DNA from: Zopfochytrium polystomum
Taxonomy: Eukaryota; Chytridiomycota; Chytridiomycetes; Chytridiales; Chytridiaceae
DNA: 64,000 bases
Reading direction: 5' to 3'
NCBI GenBank assembly: GCA_025765615.1
Contig: JAIVFJ010000231.1
Span: 32,313 to 96,312 of the forward strand
Position numbers and translations under genes: made by a program. The notes below the pieces were generated by a model. The model made no database searches. It worked only from the letters and a program-made list of their open reading frames with translations, and was not told the origin of the DNA. Below are positions 43,985 through 54,164 of this stretch, piece after piece; the stretch's first letter is position 1; every line of letters begins with the position of its first letter.

Positions 43985-45362
43985 TCTCTTGACAAGGTTT
44001 TTTGCTTTGGATTTATGTACTCTAAATTTGCTAGAACTTGGTTCACATAACATGCTTTGTTTAACCAATCAAATTGCATTTTCCAAGAATCCTCGACTAT
44101 GTCTTTAAGTTTTCCAATATGCTCTTTTATAAAACACTGCTTTTGTTTTGTATATATACCATTCTTATTATCATATAAGTACCAAACCTCTTCATCACCA
44201 ACAAACAGTATGCTGTTATCAGTCATTTCTTGTATTTTTCGTGCAACTTGGTCAGTATCCTTTGAGTTTATGTCTTCATTTATTAATATATTGTTTTGCT
44301 GATTAAAAGTTAATGCTTGGTAAATGTTTGGTGCATTTTCTTTGGTTATTTCATATTTCTCATCTTGTGGATATTTAAATGTACAGTTGTCACAGGACAC
44401 TGCATAGCCATGTTTCAAATCACAATTTGCTGTAAAACAAATTTTCTTACATTTCTTGCTTAGTGCAGCATGTAATGCTAACAACAACCCATGGTGAATG
44501 GCATCAGCTTGCTTTGCTACTATAATATTGTTCTTTATTTCAGGTACATCATGTACTAAGTTTACTTTGAACATTTCACTTAGCTTGTCCATCTCCTTTT
44601 TTAACTTTCAGTTTTTAGTTTTATTCTGTATTTTACTGAATAATTCAAAGTTATCTTCTTTCAGCCACATCAACAAAGTTCCCACCTTTACAATATTCGT
44701 TGATTTGCCTTTTTTCAAACTTGACCAGTCACTTTCATGTAGTACTTCATTATATTTCTCGCTCTTTTTTGAATATTCCTTAAATAAATGTTCTCCTTCT
44801 GGATATCTTGTTAGAAAGTATCCTATTCTAATCCAACTGTCTCTGTCATTCCATCTTTCCTCAGATAGTCCATCTAATATTTCACAAAGTTCACTATTAT
44901 CAAATTCACACTCATTTTCATTACCGTCTTCAGTTTCAGAGTCATTGTCTTCTTTTCGCTTTTTAAAGTCCATTCTTACTTTGGCCTTGTTCCATATTAC
45001 TTCCAATTTGCTAAGTTCATTTTCTGTCACAGATCTAATCTCTTTGTCTACATATACATCATAACCTTGTCCTTCAAATACAATTTGAGTTTCACCTTTA
45101 ATATCAATGTGCAGCATACTGTTACTTGTTGATTTAGGAAATCTTTCGTCATACTTGAAATAAATGTGGTAGCCACCTCTAATTGTTTTGGTGACAAGTG
45201 TGTTTATTTCTTCTCTTTTACCCAGATTTTCTTCAAACCATTTTTTTGCAGTGAATTCTTCATCTTTATTGTCAAGATCAACTATAACTACATTACTTTT
45301 AATTCCACAAAAAATTCCAAAATTTTTATGAATACTTTTATTAAAATGTTTTTTTAAACTAT
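43985..45362 (-). pseudogene. Viral primase-polymerase / D5-type fragment
   Basis: This AT-rich block encodes, on the minus strand, an archaeo-eukaryotic primase-polymerase domain. The metal motif VVIVDLDNKDE near 45300 and the RGGYHIYFK motif with its histidine near 45170 are both present. A PriCT-2-like helical segment (LCEILDGLSEERWNDRDSWIRIGYFL) follows. After one in-frame stop at 44608-44610 the frame continues into a region like the linker before the D5 helicase (FVGDEEVWYLYDNKNGIYTKQ). The start codon and the ATPase domain are missing; the frame ends in the minisatellite. Primase-helicases of this order replicate the DNA of large eukaryotic DNA viruses. The composition matches the 56.7-64 kb block and not the host genes. 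The upstream end abuts a WD40 gene fragment near 45362. It is a dead insertion fragment. Confidence 0.8.
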
Positions 45363-45935
45363 TTCTCCTGTGGCAGTTACTCAATCAAGGTTCTCAGTGT
45401 CTCCATTGGAGAAATCCTTTACAGATATAATGGAGGTGCAGAGAAAGGATTTTTTGGCGACGAGATGTACCACGGCGGCTTCGATATTTTTAATAAGGCA
45501 TTTTTCAGTCCAAATGGGCAGTTTATTGTGTGTGAGGGCCGATGGATGCAACATCCAGATCGCCCTTTTAATTATGGTTTTATCACGATATTGGACGCAT
45601 ACACTGGTGTGGAGCTGTACCGTCTGAAGGAGTGTTCCTTTTCCAGGTTGGCAATTGTCTCTTCTGAAGAGCGCAAAAGGTTTTGCCATACTACAGGTCT
45701 GGAAGTAGGAGATGTTATTGGGCCTATTCCATCATTGGCTCAACATTGTTTCACGTTGAGAAGTAGATCAGGGGAAAAGCTTCAGGGAACTGATTCCACT
45801 TCACAGGTCTGGTTCTCATACAGAAACTCTGTTTGCTGCTGGCTGCCTCCTGAACTGAGAGGTGATTTTCAGCTTTTATTGAAAGAGACCATCTTTGTTC
45901 TAGAAGAAAGCATTAAATGCGTTGTTAAGTTCTGA
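45363..45935 (+). pseudogene. WD40-repeat gene fragment
   Basis: The reading frame begins at the junction with the viral fragment: CGSYSIKVLSVSIGEILYRYNG followed by FFSPNGQFIVCEGRW and GFITILDAYTGVELY. These are WD40 blade patterns (FSPxGxxI and a final strand before GxxL). The frame ends at the stop at 45933-45935 after LPPELRGDFQLLLKE. It has no start codon and is cut at its 5' end, so it is a fragment. It may belong with the NACHT-WD40 fragment at 46378. Confidence 0.6.
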
Positions 45936-46377
45936 GAAATAAAAACGACTAGATTCTTGCAACCTCTGGAGCAATTCTTTGGTCGATCATATTGTTTTAT
46001 ATTAAAAAGTGTTGAATGGATCGGAACCACAAACCCTACAGCAGTGTTAACGTTGAATCACAACTTTCAACGCTATTGGCAGATTGCCTCAGGTGTCCCA
46101 GCTTCCACTGGCTCCAGCTGCATGACGGTCCACCAGGGGGGCACTGATGCAGTTGACAACCTTCCACTATCCATGCTCCAACAAGGTCACCGTTCCCCCT
46201 TTGTGTAGAAGTAAGAGTAGTTTGCATTTGGCCATCTGCATATTTCTGGCAGAGCTTGACATCGTTTGGCCCTAGCACACAAGTGGAAACAGTGCCAGGG
46301 AACGAGAAATTTTTTTACTAACAAGTATAATATTCCATTTGCGGTGTTTTCCTTTTTTTTCTAAGAATTTTCCACAA

Positions 46378-47330
46378 GTCTGTCAAGGACTACCTGACAA
46401 CTCAAGAAAGATGTCAGCTGTCCGTTAAGATTGACCTGAAACGAAGCCACACTGAATTTGCAAGCGTGTGCATCAGTGCAATGAACAAGAGTCTGAAATT
46501 TAATATGTGTGATCTACCATTCTCAGACTTTCACTCAGAGATTCCCAATTTTAATGAGAAAGTGCAGAAAGGAATGCCTGAGCATGTCAGATACGCAGTG
46601 AAGCACTTCTGGGAGCACTGCTTTGACTCAGGAGCCAATGGGCTACCCAAACACAGCTCAAACATTGAGAAGAATGTCCGAGAAGATGGTGATGGCAATC
46701 TGCCTCTGCCAGGAAGTATGAAACTTCCTCCACAAAAATTTGAAGAGTCCACCAAAGATTTGCAAAGAGATGCACTTGAGAAGCCTGTGTCAACCACTCC
46801 ATCCTATTTACTTGACCAGACTCTTTTTGCTGAATTGCAAGAATTTCTTCTGGAATATGGAAATCACTACTTGGAAGCCTGCAGCTTGCTTGAGTCCCTC
46901 AATTTGGTGATTCCAGCCATGACCAAGCTTCAGAAGCTAGTTCTGATATGACACACCGATTGCACACCCTGATGGAAGACATGAAAAGGGTTGTGCGAAA
47001 GTTTCTCATTCCACTCAGGGCTTCTGCGTTGCAAGTTTACTTCACCGCTGTTCCTTTCTCCCCAAGTGACTCTGAATTTTTTAAAACATTTGTTCAGAAT
47101 GTACCTGCAAGTGTGTCATGCCCTAAAGTTGTAAAGGGGCAACTAAAATCTTGGCCATCCTGTCTAAATATTCTTGAGGGACACTCTGGTTCTGTTAATT
47201 CTGCAGCATTCAGTCCTGATGGGCAGTTTGTTGGGTCTGGAAGTGCTGACAAGACTGTCAGGATTTGGAATGCTTCCACTGGCCAGGAACTGCTTGGGCT
47301 GAAGGGACACTCTGGACAGGTCACCTCTGC
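46378..47330 (+). pseudogene. NACHT-WD40 (NLR-type) gene fragment cut by a retrotransposon
   Basis: FHKSVKDYLTTQERC near 46390 and SLKFNMCDLP near 46500 are hallmarks of the helical region after NACHT ATPases in fungal NLR proteins. A +1 frame change near 46945 is followed by RASALQVYFTAVPFSPSDSEF. After that come WPSCLNILEGHSGSVNSAAF and one complete WD40 repeat (FSPDGQFVGSGSADKTVRIW). The second repeat stops at GHSGQVTS where the chromovirus 5' LTR begins at 47331. No WD40 sequence resumes after the 3' LTR. Fungal NLRs of this type act in self/non-self recognition. This copy is disabled by the frameshift, the insertion and the loss of both ends. Confidence 0.75.
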
Positions 47331-47638
47331 TGTTATGAATCACCCTCTGGAAACCTCTGGAACCTTCTAGAACATTCCTTCATGGAACCTTGGGGAACCT
47401 TCTGGAACCTTCTTTGCTTTTCTGACTTGTCTTGTTGTCATTGGTATCATTGGTATCATTGTATTACTAATTGCTCTTTCTGGAACTTTCTTTGAGTCTT
47501 GACAAGGAAGACTCTCAAAAGGTATAAAAGGGGGATGGGGGACCTGTCCCGTCCCTCAACTGAATTATTGTTTCCAACACAATCATCACTCCTCTCAGTC
47601 CCTTGTCTGCCTTGTCCTGTTCTGCCGTGTTCCTGACA
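47331..47638 (+). repeat. Chromovirus 5' LTR
   Basis: The LTR is 308 bp. It has GGAACCTTCT repeats near its start, a promoter-like GGTATAAAAGGGGGATGG at 47521, and a CCTGACA end. Confidence 0.9.
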
Positions 47639-47678
47639 TCATAATTCACTTCACCCTCTCCTACTACTCTCTGCCATC

Positions 47679-48602
47679 ATGTCTGACCCAAACAACACCT
47701 TCCCTGATGCAACTGCCTTCCAAGCCTTGATGGACCAATTACAAGCCCTTTCAAAACAGACACACCAACTTCAAGAACAAGTCCTTCACCAGCAGCACCA
47801 GCTTCAACAACAACTTCACCAACAAGAACATCAAGCTCTTCCCCTGCCCCAAGCCAACCAAGCAAGAGAGCCCAAGGTTCCCAGCCCTGACAAGTTCACT
47901 GGCCTGGCCAAAGACATTAGGGACTTTATGGCCACTGTGGAGAATGTCATCCTTCTCCAACCTTCAAGATTTCCCAGTGAGCAAGTCAAGGTTCTTTTCA
48001 CAAGCACCCTCCTGTCTGGTCAAGCTCCATCATGGTACCGATCTCTCCCAAGCACACCCACCACCCTGAAAGAGCTCTGGGAGGGGCTGGAAGCTACTTT
48101 TGGTGACCCCTACACATCTTGGACAGCAAGATCCAAGCTCAAGCATATCAAGCAAGGAAACCAATCTTGTGTGGCCTACACCAACCAATTCAAGCAACTA
48201 GCCAGAGACTCTGGATACAATGATGCAGCTCTGATGGAGCTGTACCATGATGGTCTCCATGAGTCTATCCAAGACATGCTCTCCCAGTCTCTGCACATCC
48301 CTGAGACCTTGGAAGAGTACATTCTCCTTGCCATCAAGATTGACAACAGACTCTACTCCAAGAGGCTGAAGCAAAGACAAGTAGGAACTACATCAAGACC
48401 TACCCCAGTCCCTCAAGCTCTTACAGTTCCTGAACCCATGCAAGTGGATGCAGTTGAGACACTTCCTAAGGGTCCTCTGAGCCAAGAGGAGAAAACAAGA
48501 AGGGCCCAGCAGGGACTGTGTTTCTACTGTGGCTCCAAGGAACACGCTGTCAAGGACTGCCCAAGGAAGAAGCACCCAAACTCCCAGGTCCAGGCTCACT
48601 GA
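47679..48602 (+). CDS. Chromovirus Gag
   Basis: This intact frame of 307 residues starts at the ATG 41 bp after the 5' LTR. A Gln/His-rich helix (residues 24-50) precedes the retroviral capsid-type domain (FTGLAKDIRDFMATVENVI, WYRSLP, TLKELWEGLEATFGD, AYTNQFKQLARDSGY). A zinc knuckle CFYCGSKEHAVKDC lies near the C-terminus. Gag packages the RNA and forms the virus-like particle. Being intact, it could supply or use particles with other copies. The protease frame overlaps its end in the -1 frame. Confidence 0.88.
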   Translation: MSDPNNTFPDATAFQALMDQLQALSKQTHQLQEQVLHQQHQLQQQLHQQEHQALPLPQANQAREPKVPSPDKFTGLAKDIRDFMATVENVILLQPSRFPSEQVKVLFTSTLLSGQAPSWYRSLPSTPTTLKELWEGLEATFGDPYTSWTARSKLKHIKQGNQSCVAYTNQFKQLARDSGYNDAALMELYHDGLHESIQDMLSQSLHIPETLEEYILLAIKIDNRLYSKRLKQRQVGTTSRPTPVPQALTVPEPMQVDAVETLPKGPLSQEEKTRRAQQGLCFYCGSKEHAVKDCPRKKHPNSQVQAH

Positions 48603-49366
48603 GGGGCAATTTCCTGGACCCTCCTCCAAGCTGCCCCTGTTTCATCACCACCACCAGCACCACAAACACCTCAGATTCCAAGCTCCACCAACTCACCATG
48701 GATGTCAAGATTCAACTCTCACCCAAGTCAACCATCACAACCAAGGCCCTTATAGACTCTGGATCATCCTGCAACATCATTGATGCCACCCTTGCCAAGT
48801 CTTGTGCCATTCCCACCATCAAGAAATCCACACCCCTCAAGGTCCACTTTGCCAATCATGCTCTGTTCAAGGAAATCGGCCATGAAACCAAGCTAAACCT
48901 CCACATCCAAGACTTTCCACCATCCATGGTCAACCTGGAAGTATTGGATCTTGGCTCAGCCACATTCTCTGTCATCCTGGGATTACCATGGCTGCAAGCC
49001 CAGAACCCTGCCATTGATTGGGTCACTGGTCAAGTCCAACCTCCACCAATTGGAACAGTCACCCAAAACTCAAGTCAAGCCCCCAAGTCTCATGCTCTCA
49101 AGCCCTTGATTCAAGATTCACAGCCAGCCAAGACTCAAGTTCCAAAGTTCACAGTTCACAGTCAAGATTCAAGTAGAGCTCAGAGAGCTCACAGTCATGG
49201 CCAAGACTCTAGTTCACAGAACCCACAGTCAAAGATTCAAGTACCACAGTTCACAGTCCGCATTCAAGATTCAAGTTCCACAGCTCACAGTCTTTGCCAA
49301 GAACAGAACTCTCAGTCAAAGATAAGAATCACAGTTCCCAGTCAAGAATTCAAGCCCCCCCACTGA
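48518..49366 (+). CDS. Chromovirus protease region
   Basis: The frame is open from within the end of gag and lies -1 to it, so it would be made by ribosomal frameshifting. It contains the aspartic protease active site ALIDSGSSCNIID and the conserved VILGLPWLQAQNPAIDW of Ty3 proteases. The last third consists of tandem AAGATTCAAGT-type repeats coding Gln/Asp/Ser units and ends at a stop at 49364-49366. No reverse transcriptase follows. Confidence 0.8.
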   Translation: MFLLWLQGTRCQGLPKEEAPKLPGPGSLRGNFLDPPPSCPCFITTTSTTNTSDSKLHQLTMDVKIQLSPKSTITTKALIDSGSSCNIIDATLAKSCAIPTIKKSTPLKVHFANHALFKEIGHETKLNLHIQDFPPSMVNLEVLDLGSATFSVILGLPWLQAQNPAIDWVTGQVQPPPIGTVTQNSSQAPKSHALKPLIQDSQPAKTQVPKFTVHSQDSSRAQRAHSHGQDSSSQNPQSKIQVPQFTVRIQDSSSTAHSLCQEQNSQSKIRITVPSQEFKPPH

Positions 49367-49439
49367 TGAGCACAGAAGGACAGACCTTACACCTGAAGGG
49401 GGAGATGGTTTAACCCCACAATTCAATACACACCTTTCA

Positions 49440-50864
49440 ATGCTTCCTGACAGTGTGTTGGCCCATGCTATTTCCAAGGACCCCAAGCCTCACAAGATTC
49501 AAATCAGCCAAGAAGAGGAAAAACTTGAGATACTCAAGACAAGGCATGATGCAGCAACAGCTGGACACCCAGGAGAGCACAAGACATATGAGCTTGTTTC
49601 CAAAGACTTCTACTGGCCAGGCATGAGGAAGTTCATCAAGAACCATGTCAGCAGCTGTGAAACCTGTCAAAGAAACAAATCCAGCAGCCACAAGCCCTAT
49701 GGACTTCTGGAGCCCCTCCCAATTGCCATCAGCCCTTGGTCATCAATATCCATGGACTTCATTGTGAAACTGCCCCCATCCCATGGATTTGACTCTATCA
49801 TTGTTGTCATCTGCAGAAGGACAAAGTTGGCCCATTTCATCCCCTGCACTGAGAATATAGATGCACAAGGAACAGCAGACTTGTTTTTGCAGCACATATT
49901 CAGGCTCCATGGGCTGCCTCAGTCAATCATCAGTGACAGAGGACGACAATTCAGATCTCAATTTTGGAGAGCACTCACAGCAGCCCTTGGAATCAAATCT
50001 CAACTGTCAACTGCTTATCACCCTCAGACTGATGGACAAACAGAAAGAACAAACCAGACTCTGGAGCAGTATTTGAGGTGCCATGTCAGCTATCAACAGG
50101 ATGATTGGCCCACCCTCCTTCCGCTGGCAGAATTTGCTCTCAACAATTCTCTCCACTCAAGCACCCAGCTATCTCCTTTCTTTGCAACCTATGGCTTCAA
50201 TCCAAGAGGAGATCTTTTGGGACAAGAGACCCTATCCAATGTCCAAGCTCCTGCTGTGGCTTCACACTTGCATAAGCTCAAGATCATCAGCACCTTCCTG
50301 GACTCCACCCTGAAGCGAGCCCAAGAAGATGCCTCAAGATTTGCCAACACTCACAGAATGGACCATGACCTTGCTGTGGGTCAGCAAGTTTGGCTTCTGA
50401 GGAAGAACTTGCAGACCAAAAGACCAAGTCCCAAGATAGACAACCTCAAGTTGGGACCTTTCAAGATCTTGGAGCAAATCAATCCAGTCACCTTCAAGTT
50501 GGATCTCCCTGCATCCATGAAGATCCACCCAGTTTTCCATGTCAGCCTTTTGGAGAAGTTTGTGGCCAACTCCATTCCAGGCAGAGTTGTTCCTCCTCCT
50601 CCTCCAGTTGAGGGAGAAGGTGAAGAGGAATTTGAGGTTGAACAAATCTTGGATGCCAAGTGGTTTGGAAGGACACTCAAGTTCCTTGTAAGTGAAAAGG
50701 TTACTCAGATGCTGACAACACCTGGGAACCTGAGTCAAACCTCACTCCCTGCCAAGACCTTCTGCTCAAGTTCAAGACCAGGTACCCCACCAAGTTGCAG
50801 AAGAGGCCTAAAAGGGGGAGATGATGTTATGAATCACCCTCTGGAAACCTCTGGAACCTTCTAG
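49440..50864 (+). CDS. Chromovirus integrase with disrupted chromodomain
   Basis: The frame begins directly before the H2C2 zinc domain (GHPGEHKTYELV, CETCQRNK). The catalytic core follows with its three acidic residues in ISMDFIVKL, IISDRGRQFR and GQTERTNQT. The C-terminal GPFKILEQINPVTFKLDLP and HPVFHVSLLEKF motifs are typical of Ty3 integrases. A chromodomain should follow (EVEQILDAKWFGR), but near 50690 the second half lies in another frame and its conserved Trp codon reads as TGA. The frame then runs into the 3' LTR. Integrase inserts the cDNA; the chromodomain would target it to chromatin. Without upstream polymerase this ORF has no visible route to normal expression. Confidence 0.85.
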   Translation: MLPDSVLAHAISKDPKPHKIQISQEEEKLEILKTRHDAATAGHPGEHKTYELVSKDFYWPGMRKFIKNHVSSCETCQRNKSSSHKPYGLLEPLPIAISPWSSISMDFIVKLPPSHGFDSIIVVICRRTKLAHFIPCTENIDAQGTADLFLQHIFRLHGLPQSIISDRGRQFRSQFWRALTAALGIKSQLSTAYHPQTDGQTERTNQTLEQYLRCHVSYQQDDWPTLLPLAEFALNNSLHSSTQLSPFFATYGFNPRGDLLGQETLSNVQAPAVASHLHKLKIISTFLDSTLKRAQEDASRFANTHRMDHDLAVGQQVWLLRKNLQTKRPSPKIDNLKLGPFKILEQINPVTFKLDLPASMKIHPVFHVSLLEKFVANSIPGRVVPPPPPVEGEGEEEFEVEQILDAKWFGRTLKFLVSEKVTQMLTTPGNLSQTSLPAKTFCSSSRPGTPPSCRRGLKGGDDVMNHPLETSGTF

Positions 50865-51177
50865 AACATTCCTTCATGGAACCTTCTGGAACCTTCTGGA
50901 ACCTTCTAGAACATTCCTTCATGGAAGCTTGTGGAACCTTCTGGAACCTTCTTTGCTTTCCTGACTTGTCTTGTTGTCATTGGTATCATTGGTATCATTG
51001 TATTACTAATTGCTCTTTCTGGAACTTTCTTGGAGTCTTGACAAGGAACACTCTCAAAAGGTATAAAAGGGGGATGGGGGACCTGTCCATCCCTCAAGTG
51101 AATTATTGTTTCCAATACAATCATCACTCCTCTCAGTTCCTTGCCATGCCTTGCCTTGTCCTGCCATGTTCCTGACA
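50825..51177 (+). repeat. Chromovirus 3' LTR
   Basis: It is 353 bp, 45 bp longer than the 5' LTR, because the TTCTAGAACATTCCTTCATGG unit is present twice. Length differences of this repeat among copies show that it is an unstable minisatellite within the LTR. Confidence 0.9.
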
Positions 51178-53768
51178 TGTCTAAAGTGAACTAAATTTTC
51201 ATGTAAACCTGTGGGAGGCGTGGTTTGCAGAGGAGCGACCACCCTGACATCTCCAAACACATTTTTCAGCCAATGCAAAATCTCCAAAGGAAAATACAGT
51301 CCAGTTTTATTAACCCTTCCCAAAGAAAACTAGGATTTGCACTTTTGTGGAATCCACTACTACCTCGTCGCCCAGGACGGTGCTCATTAGCTGGGGCTTT
51401 TTTTACCTGTCCTCCCAAACTCGGGTTCGTCGCTGATTTGGATTCACTCTACCCCCCACAATTTGTGGCCTATAGTGGAAGAGATCCTGCGACTACTGCT
51501 CTCACATTTCACCTTGTGCGAACCCAAATCCAGCGCATCAGGGACCTCGAAAACCGCCTCTTCGACACAAGCTTGTCTTGCGTGCCAGGCCGATACTTGC
51601 AAAACACAATCATGGAGACGGCAAGGGTGGGTGAGAACAAGAGCTTGAGGAGCGAACCGCAGATCTCAATGTGTAGAACGAGGGGCTACGGGACCAACTG
51701 AAGAGGGCAAAAGAGGATCGTGAGCAGCTCAATATCGAGCTCAGCGACCTGGAGGAGGACCACCTGGCGCTCCAAAACGAGCTCGTCGCCGGTGTGGCCG
51801 CAGTCGCGGCTGCAGCTGCTGCGGGCGCTTGTAGTTGAGCAGGAGACTGCGACCTTGTTTTTGCGGACGCTGGAGTCGCAACTGCCAGAGATTATGAAGT
51901 TATGGATTACGATGCTGTCCTCACAGACGTCGAAACGCAAACTGACACAGAGGGCTTTATTTCCTTAATGACAAGCGGAAGGAACACGGAGCAGCTTCCA
52001 GCGAGCTTTGAGTCATCGGCAGACGCAATTGCTGCCATCGACAGCATTCAGCGCGAGGGTTCAGACTCCGACTCTTCATCGGTAAGTTTTGCCTTGGGTC
52101 GTGTTTGTATTGCCAGGTATGAAATTTCCACTCTCAATCCAGACCGAATTCTCACGTATGCCATTTTGATTGCAACAACTGGAGCGGAAACCATCACTGA
52201 GCTGGAAGCGCTCCTTCGACAGAAGGACATTTCGATCGAAACTGTTACAACCGAGATTGCAGAGCTCGAAATCCGGATAAATTTCAACGAAGGAGAGCTC
52301 AACGATTGACAGCATACCATCGCTCTTTGCAAGAGCGCCTCGTCTTTATGGAGCAAGAGCGTACGGCCCACTGGAGCCGCCTGGAGGGTCGAAGGCACGA
52401 TCAGAATGGCCTCGCGAACTTACTTCATCTCCCAAACAGACTGCCCGGCGACCCGGCGCCAGCTGCACCCCCTACCACCCACTCCCACGTCTGTGATGGA
52501 CATTTTGCATAAGACGCAATAATTAGACATCGCAAGCGCCGAAACGGAGGCTGCCTGCCGAACGGTACTCCCTTCGCGTTTATACGCTCCACCTAAACGC
52601 AGCGGCCGGAGGAGCAGGAAAGTTGATGGCGACGCGACTCCAGCCAACCCCGGTCAAAGCGATGCGCCTGTGGACATCATACAGCCGCCATCGACACTGC
52701 TCACCAATACTGAGCTCGATCCGGACTCGAACCAGCTTTGAGTGGTCGCGCCAGCACGCGAGCGGAGGAGGAACCCGCACTCGAAGCTAACCGAGCGCAG
52801 CCAAAGGACGCCAAAGCGCCGGGATCCCCGATTGCGGCCGCGTTCTATAGGAGGACTCACCGTTGGCGCCGTGAGAGTCTGGAATCGATGAGCCTTTGGA
52901 CAGGGCCGACGACTCACTGCTGCCGCCTCTCCATCTTCCCTTTCCAAAAGCCAACCCGCCGCCACCTTTGCCGCCACCATCGTCGTCGCCGCTGCCACCT
53001 TTGTCGCCGCCGCGAGCCCAGCCCCAGCCCCAGCCGCAGCCGCAGCCGCCTCACACTCGCGCGATTCGAGTCCCTCAGCAAAAAACAATTCTCTTAATTC
53101 CGCTGCCGTCGTCCCCATCCCTCTGCCCCAGCGACGACGAAGAAATGGAGGACTTCCAGATTTGAAGGACGGCAGCGACGAAGAAGACGAGAGCGACGGC
53201 GCTAAAACGCCGCTGGTGGCGGCGTTGGCTGCAGAGAGAAAGCGGCGGCGATGCGGCGGCGGCGGCGGCTGCTCTGCGTCCGCGCCGGCGCCCGGATTTG
53301 AAGTCCCTGTTGCAGGAGCCAAGCGGTGGCGCGACGCAGACGACGACGACGACGACGACGACGGCGACGGCGAGGGGTAGCGTGGTTGTGGCTGCGGCGA
53401 TGCTGCCACCGCAGTGGCCGCCAGTGCCAAGGAAGGGTCGCTGCAGGACGGCGAACAGCAGGTGGCAAAACGGATGATCGTCTACGCTGAGCCGTTGCAA
53501 GACGCCGCCGGGACGCATGCACCTCTGCAAAGCGTGGCGGCCCAACGGTGCGAAGCGGAAGACGGCGTTGCGCGGGAGTCAGACCAGGAGGTCGAGGCTC
53601 GGGGAAAGACGGCGACGGCAGTCTGCGGGGCAGCGGTGGATGCAAATGGCAAGGGCCGGGTTTGATGGAGACGGCCACAGAAGGGCGTCGAGAGAACATA
53701 AAGATAAAATTCACAAGCGTATCGCAGGAAGTCAGGTGGTTGGGGTCGGTGCGGGATGACTGCACTTA
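51178..53768 (+). pseudogene. Decayed gene for a coiled-coil, low-complexity protein
   Basis: Coding-like stretches on the plus strand are interrupted by stops and frame changes. A coiled coil is clear around 51690-51800 (LRDQLKRAKEDREQLNIEL, LEEDHLALQNEL), with an in-frame TAG just before it. Further helical pieces follow at 52190-52305 (TITELEALLRQKDISIETV). The last part (52900-53380) is proline-rich, then acidic and basic (SDDEEMEDF, ERKRRRCGGG, a run of eight Asp). A candidate 62-bp intron starts with GTAAGT at 52082 and ends at 52143. I do not recognise the family, and the limits are approximate. Confidence 0.4.
53766..53768. repeat. Harbinger target duplication TTA, left
   Basis: TTA precedes the left terminal repeat and recurs at 56682..56684. 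Three-base TTA/TAA duplications are diagnostic of PIF/Harbinger transposition. Confidence 0.85.
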
Positions 53769-53804
53769 GAGCAAGGTTCAAATGCATCGCCATCGCCATC
53801 GCCA
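53769..53804 (+). repeat. Harbinger left terminal inverted repeat
   Basis: The 36-bp repeat matches the reverse complement of 56646..56681 without mismatches. It ends in an in-phase array of ATCGCC units. Confidence 0.92.
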
Positions 53805-53879
53805 CCCAGAAAAAGAGATTTTTTTCCTTTTCACCCAATCAGAATATTCCTCCTCTTTTTTTTTTGCGCCATTTCTTCC

Positions 53880-53945
53880 TATGGAGAAATGGAGGAAGAA
53901 AAGGATCAAGGTTGATCCTTTTCTTTCTCCATTTCCTTCTTCTTC
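53880..53945 (+). repeat. Subterminal hairpin in Harbinger left end
   Basis: GAAAAGGATCAA and TTGATCCTTTTC lie two bases apart near 53900-53925, forming a perfect 12-bp stem within a longer purine/pyrimidine inverted arrangement. It may be a subterminal binding site for the transposase or the Myb-like partner; that is inference. Confidence 0.7.
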
Positions 53946-54164
53946 CACCTTTTTTGAATAAAAATAATGGACGATCGGCCTCTCTTCGCTATGGTGTCGA
54001 CAATGATGGGTGCTGTTCTCACGGTAGCCGTTTCATCAGTTGCTGCAGCACAGGTCACCATCAATCATGTCCCGTGACGGCCGCTCCTGTCGACGTCCAC
54101 GCATCAATCGATTTGCAACTGGCGTCTCACAGCTCAGCATCGCTGACACAAATATCGATTACAA

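Larger units (their letters stand above)
47331..51177 (+). mobile_element. Ty3 chromovirus retrotransposon lacking reverse transcriptase
   Basis: The element is bounded by LTRs at 47331..47638 and 50825..51177, both beginning TGTTATGAATCACC and ending CCTGACA. The order inside is gag, protease, integrase with a broken chromodomain, then the purine tract AAAAGGGGGAGATGA just before the 3' LTR. The reverse transcriptase and RNase H, expected between protease and integrase, are missing; only about 75 bp separate the two frames. Flanking bases do not match (TCTGC on the left, TGTCT on the right), so the copy has no intact target duplication, suggesting rearrangement at one side. It shares its LTR with the solo copy at 26101 and the fragments at 1132 and 4104. 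Confidence 0.88.

Noticed and set aside
47331..51177. Target-site duplication for the chromovirus
   Set aside because: Left TCTGC and right TGTCT do not match, so no intact duplication is claimed.
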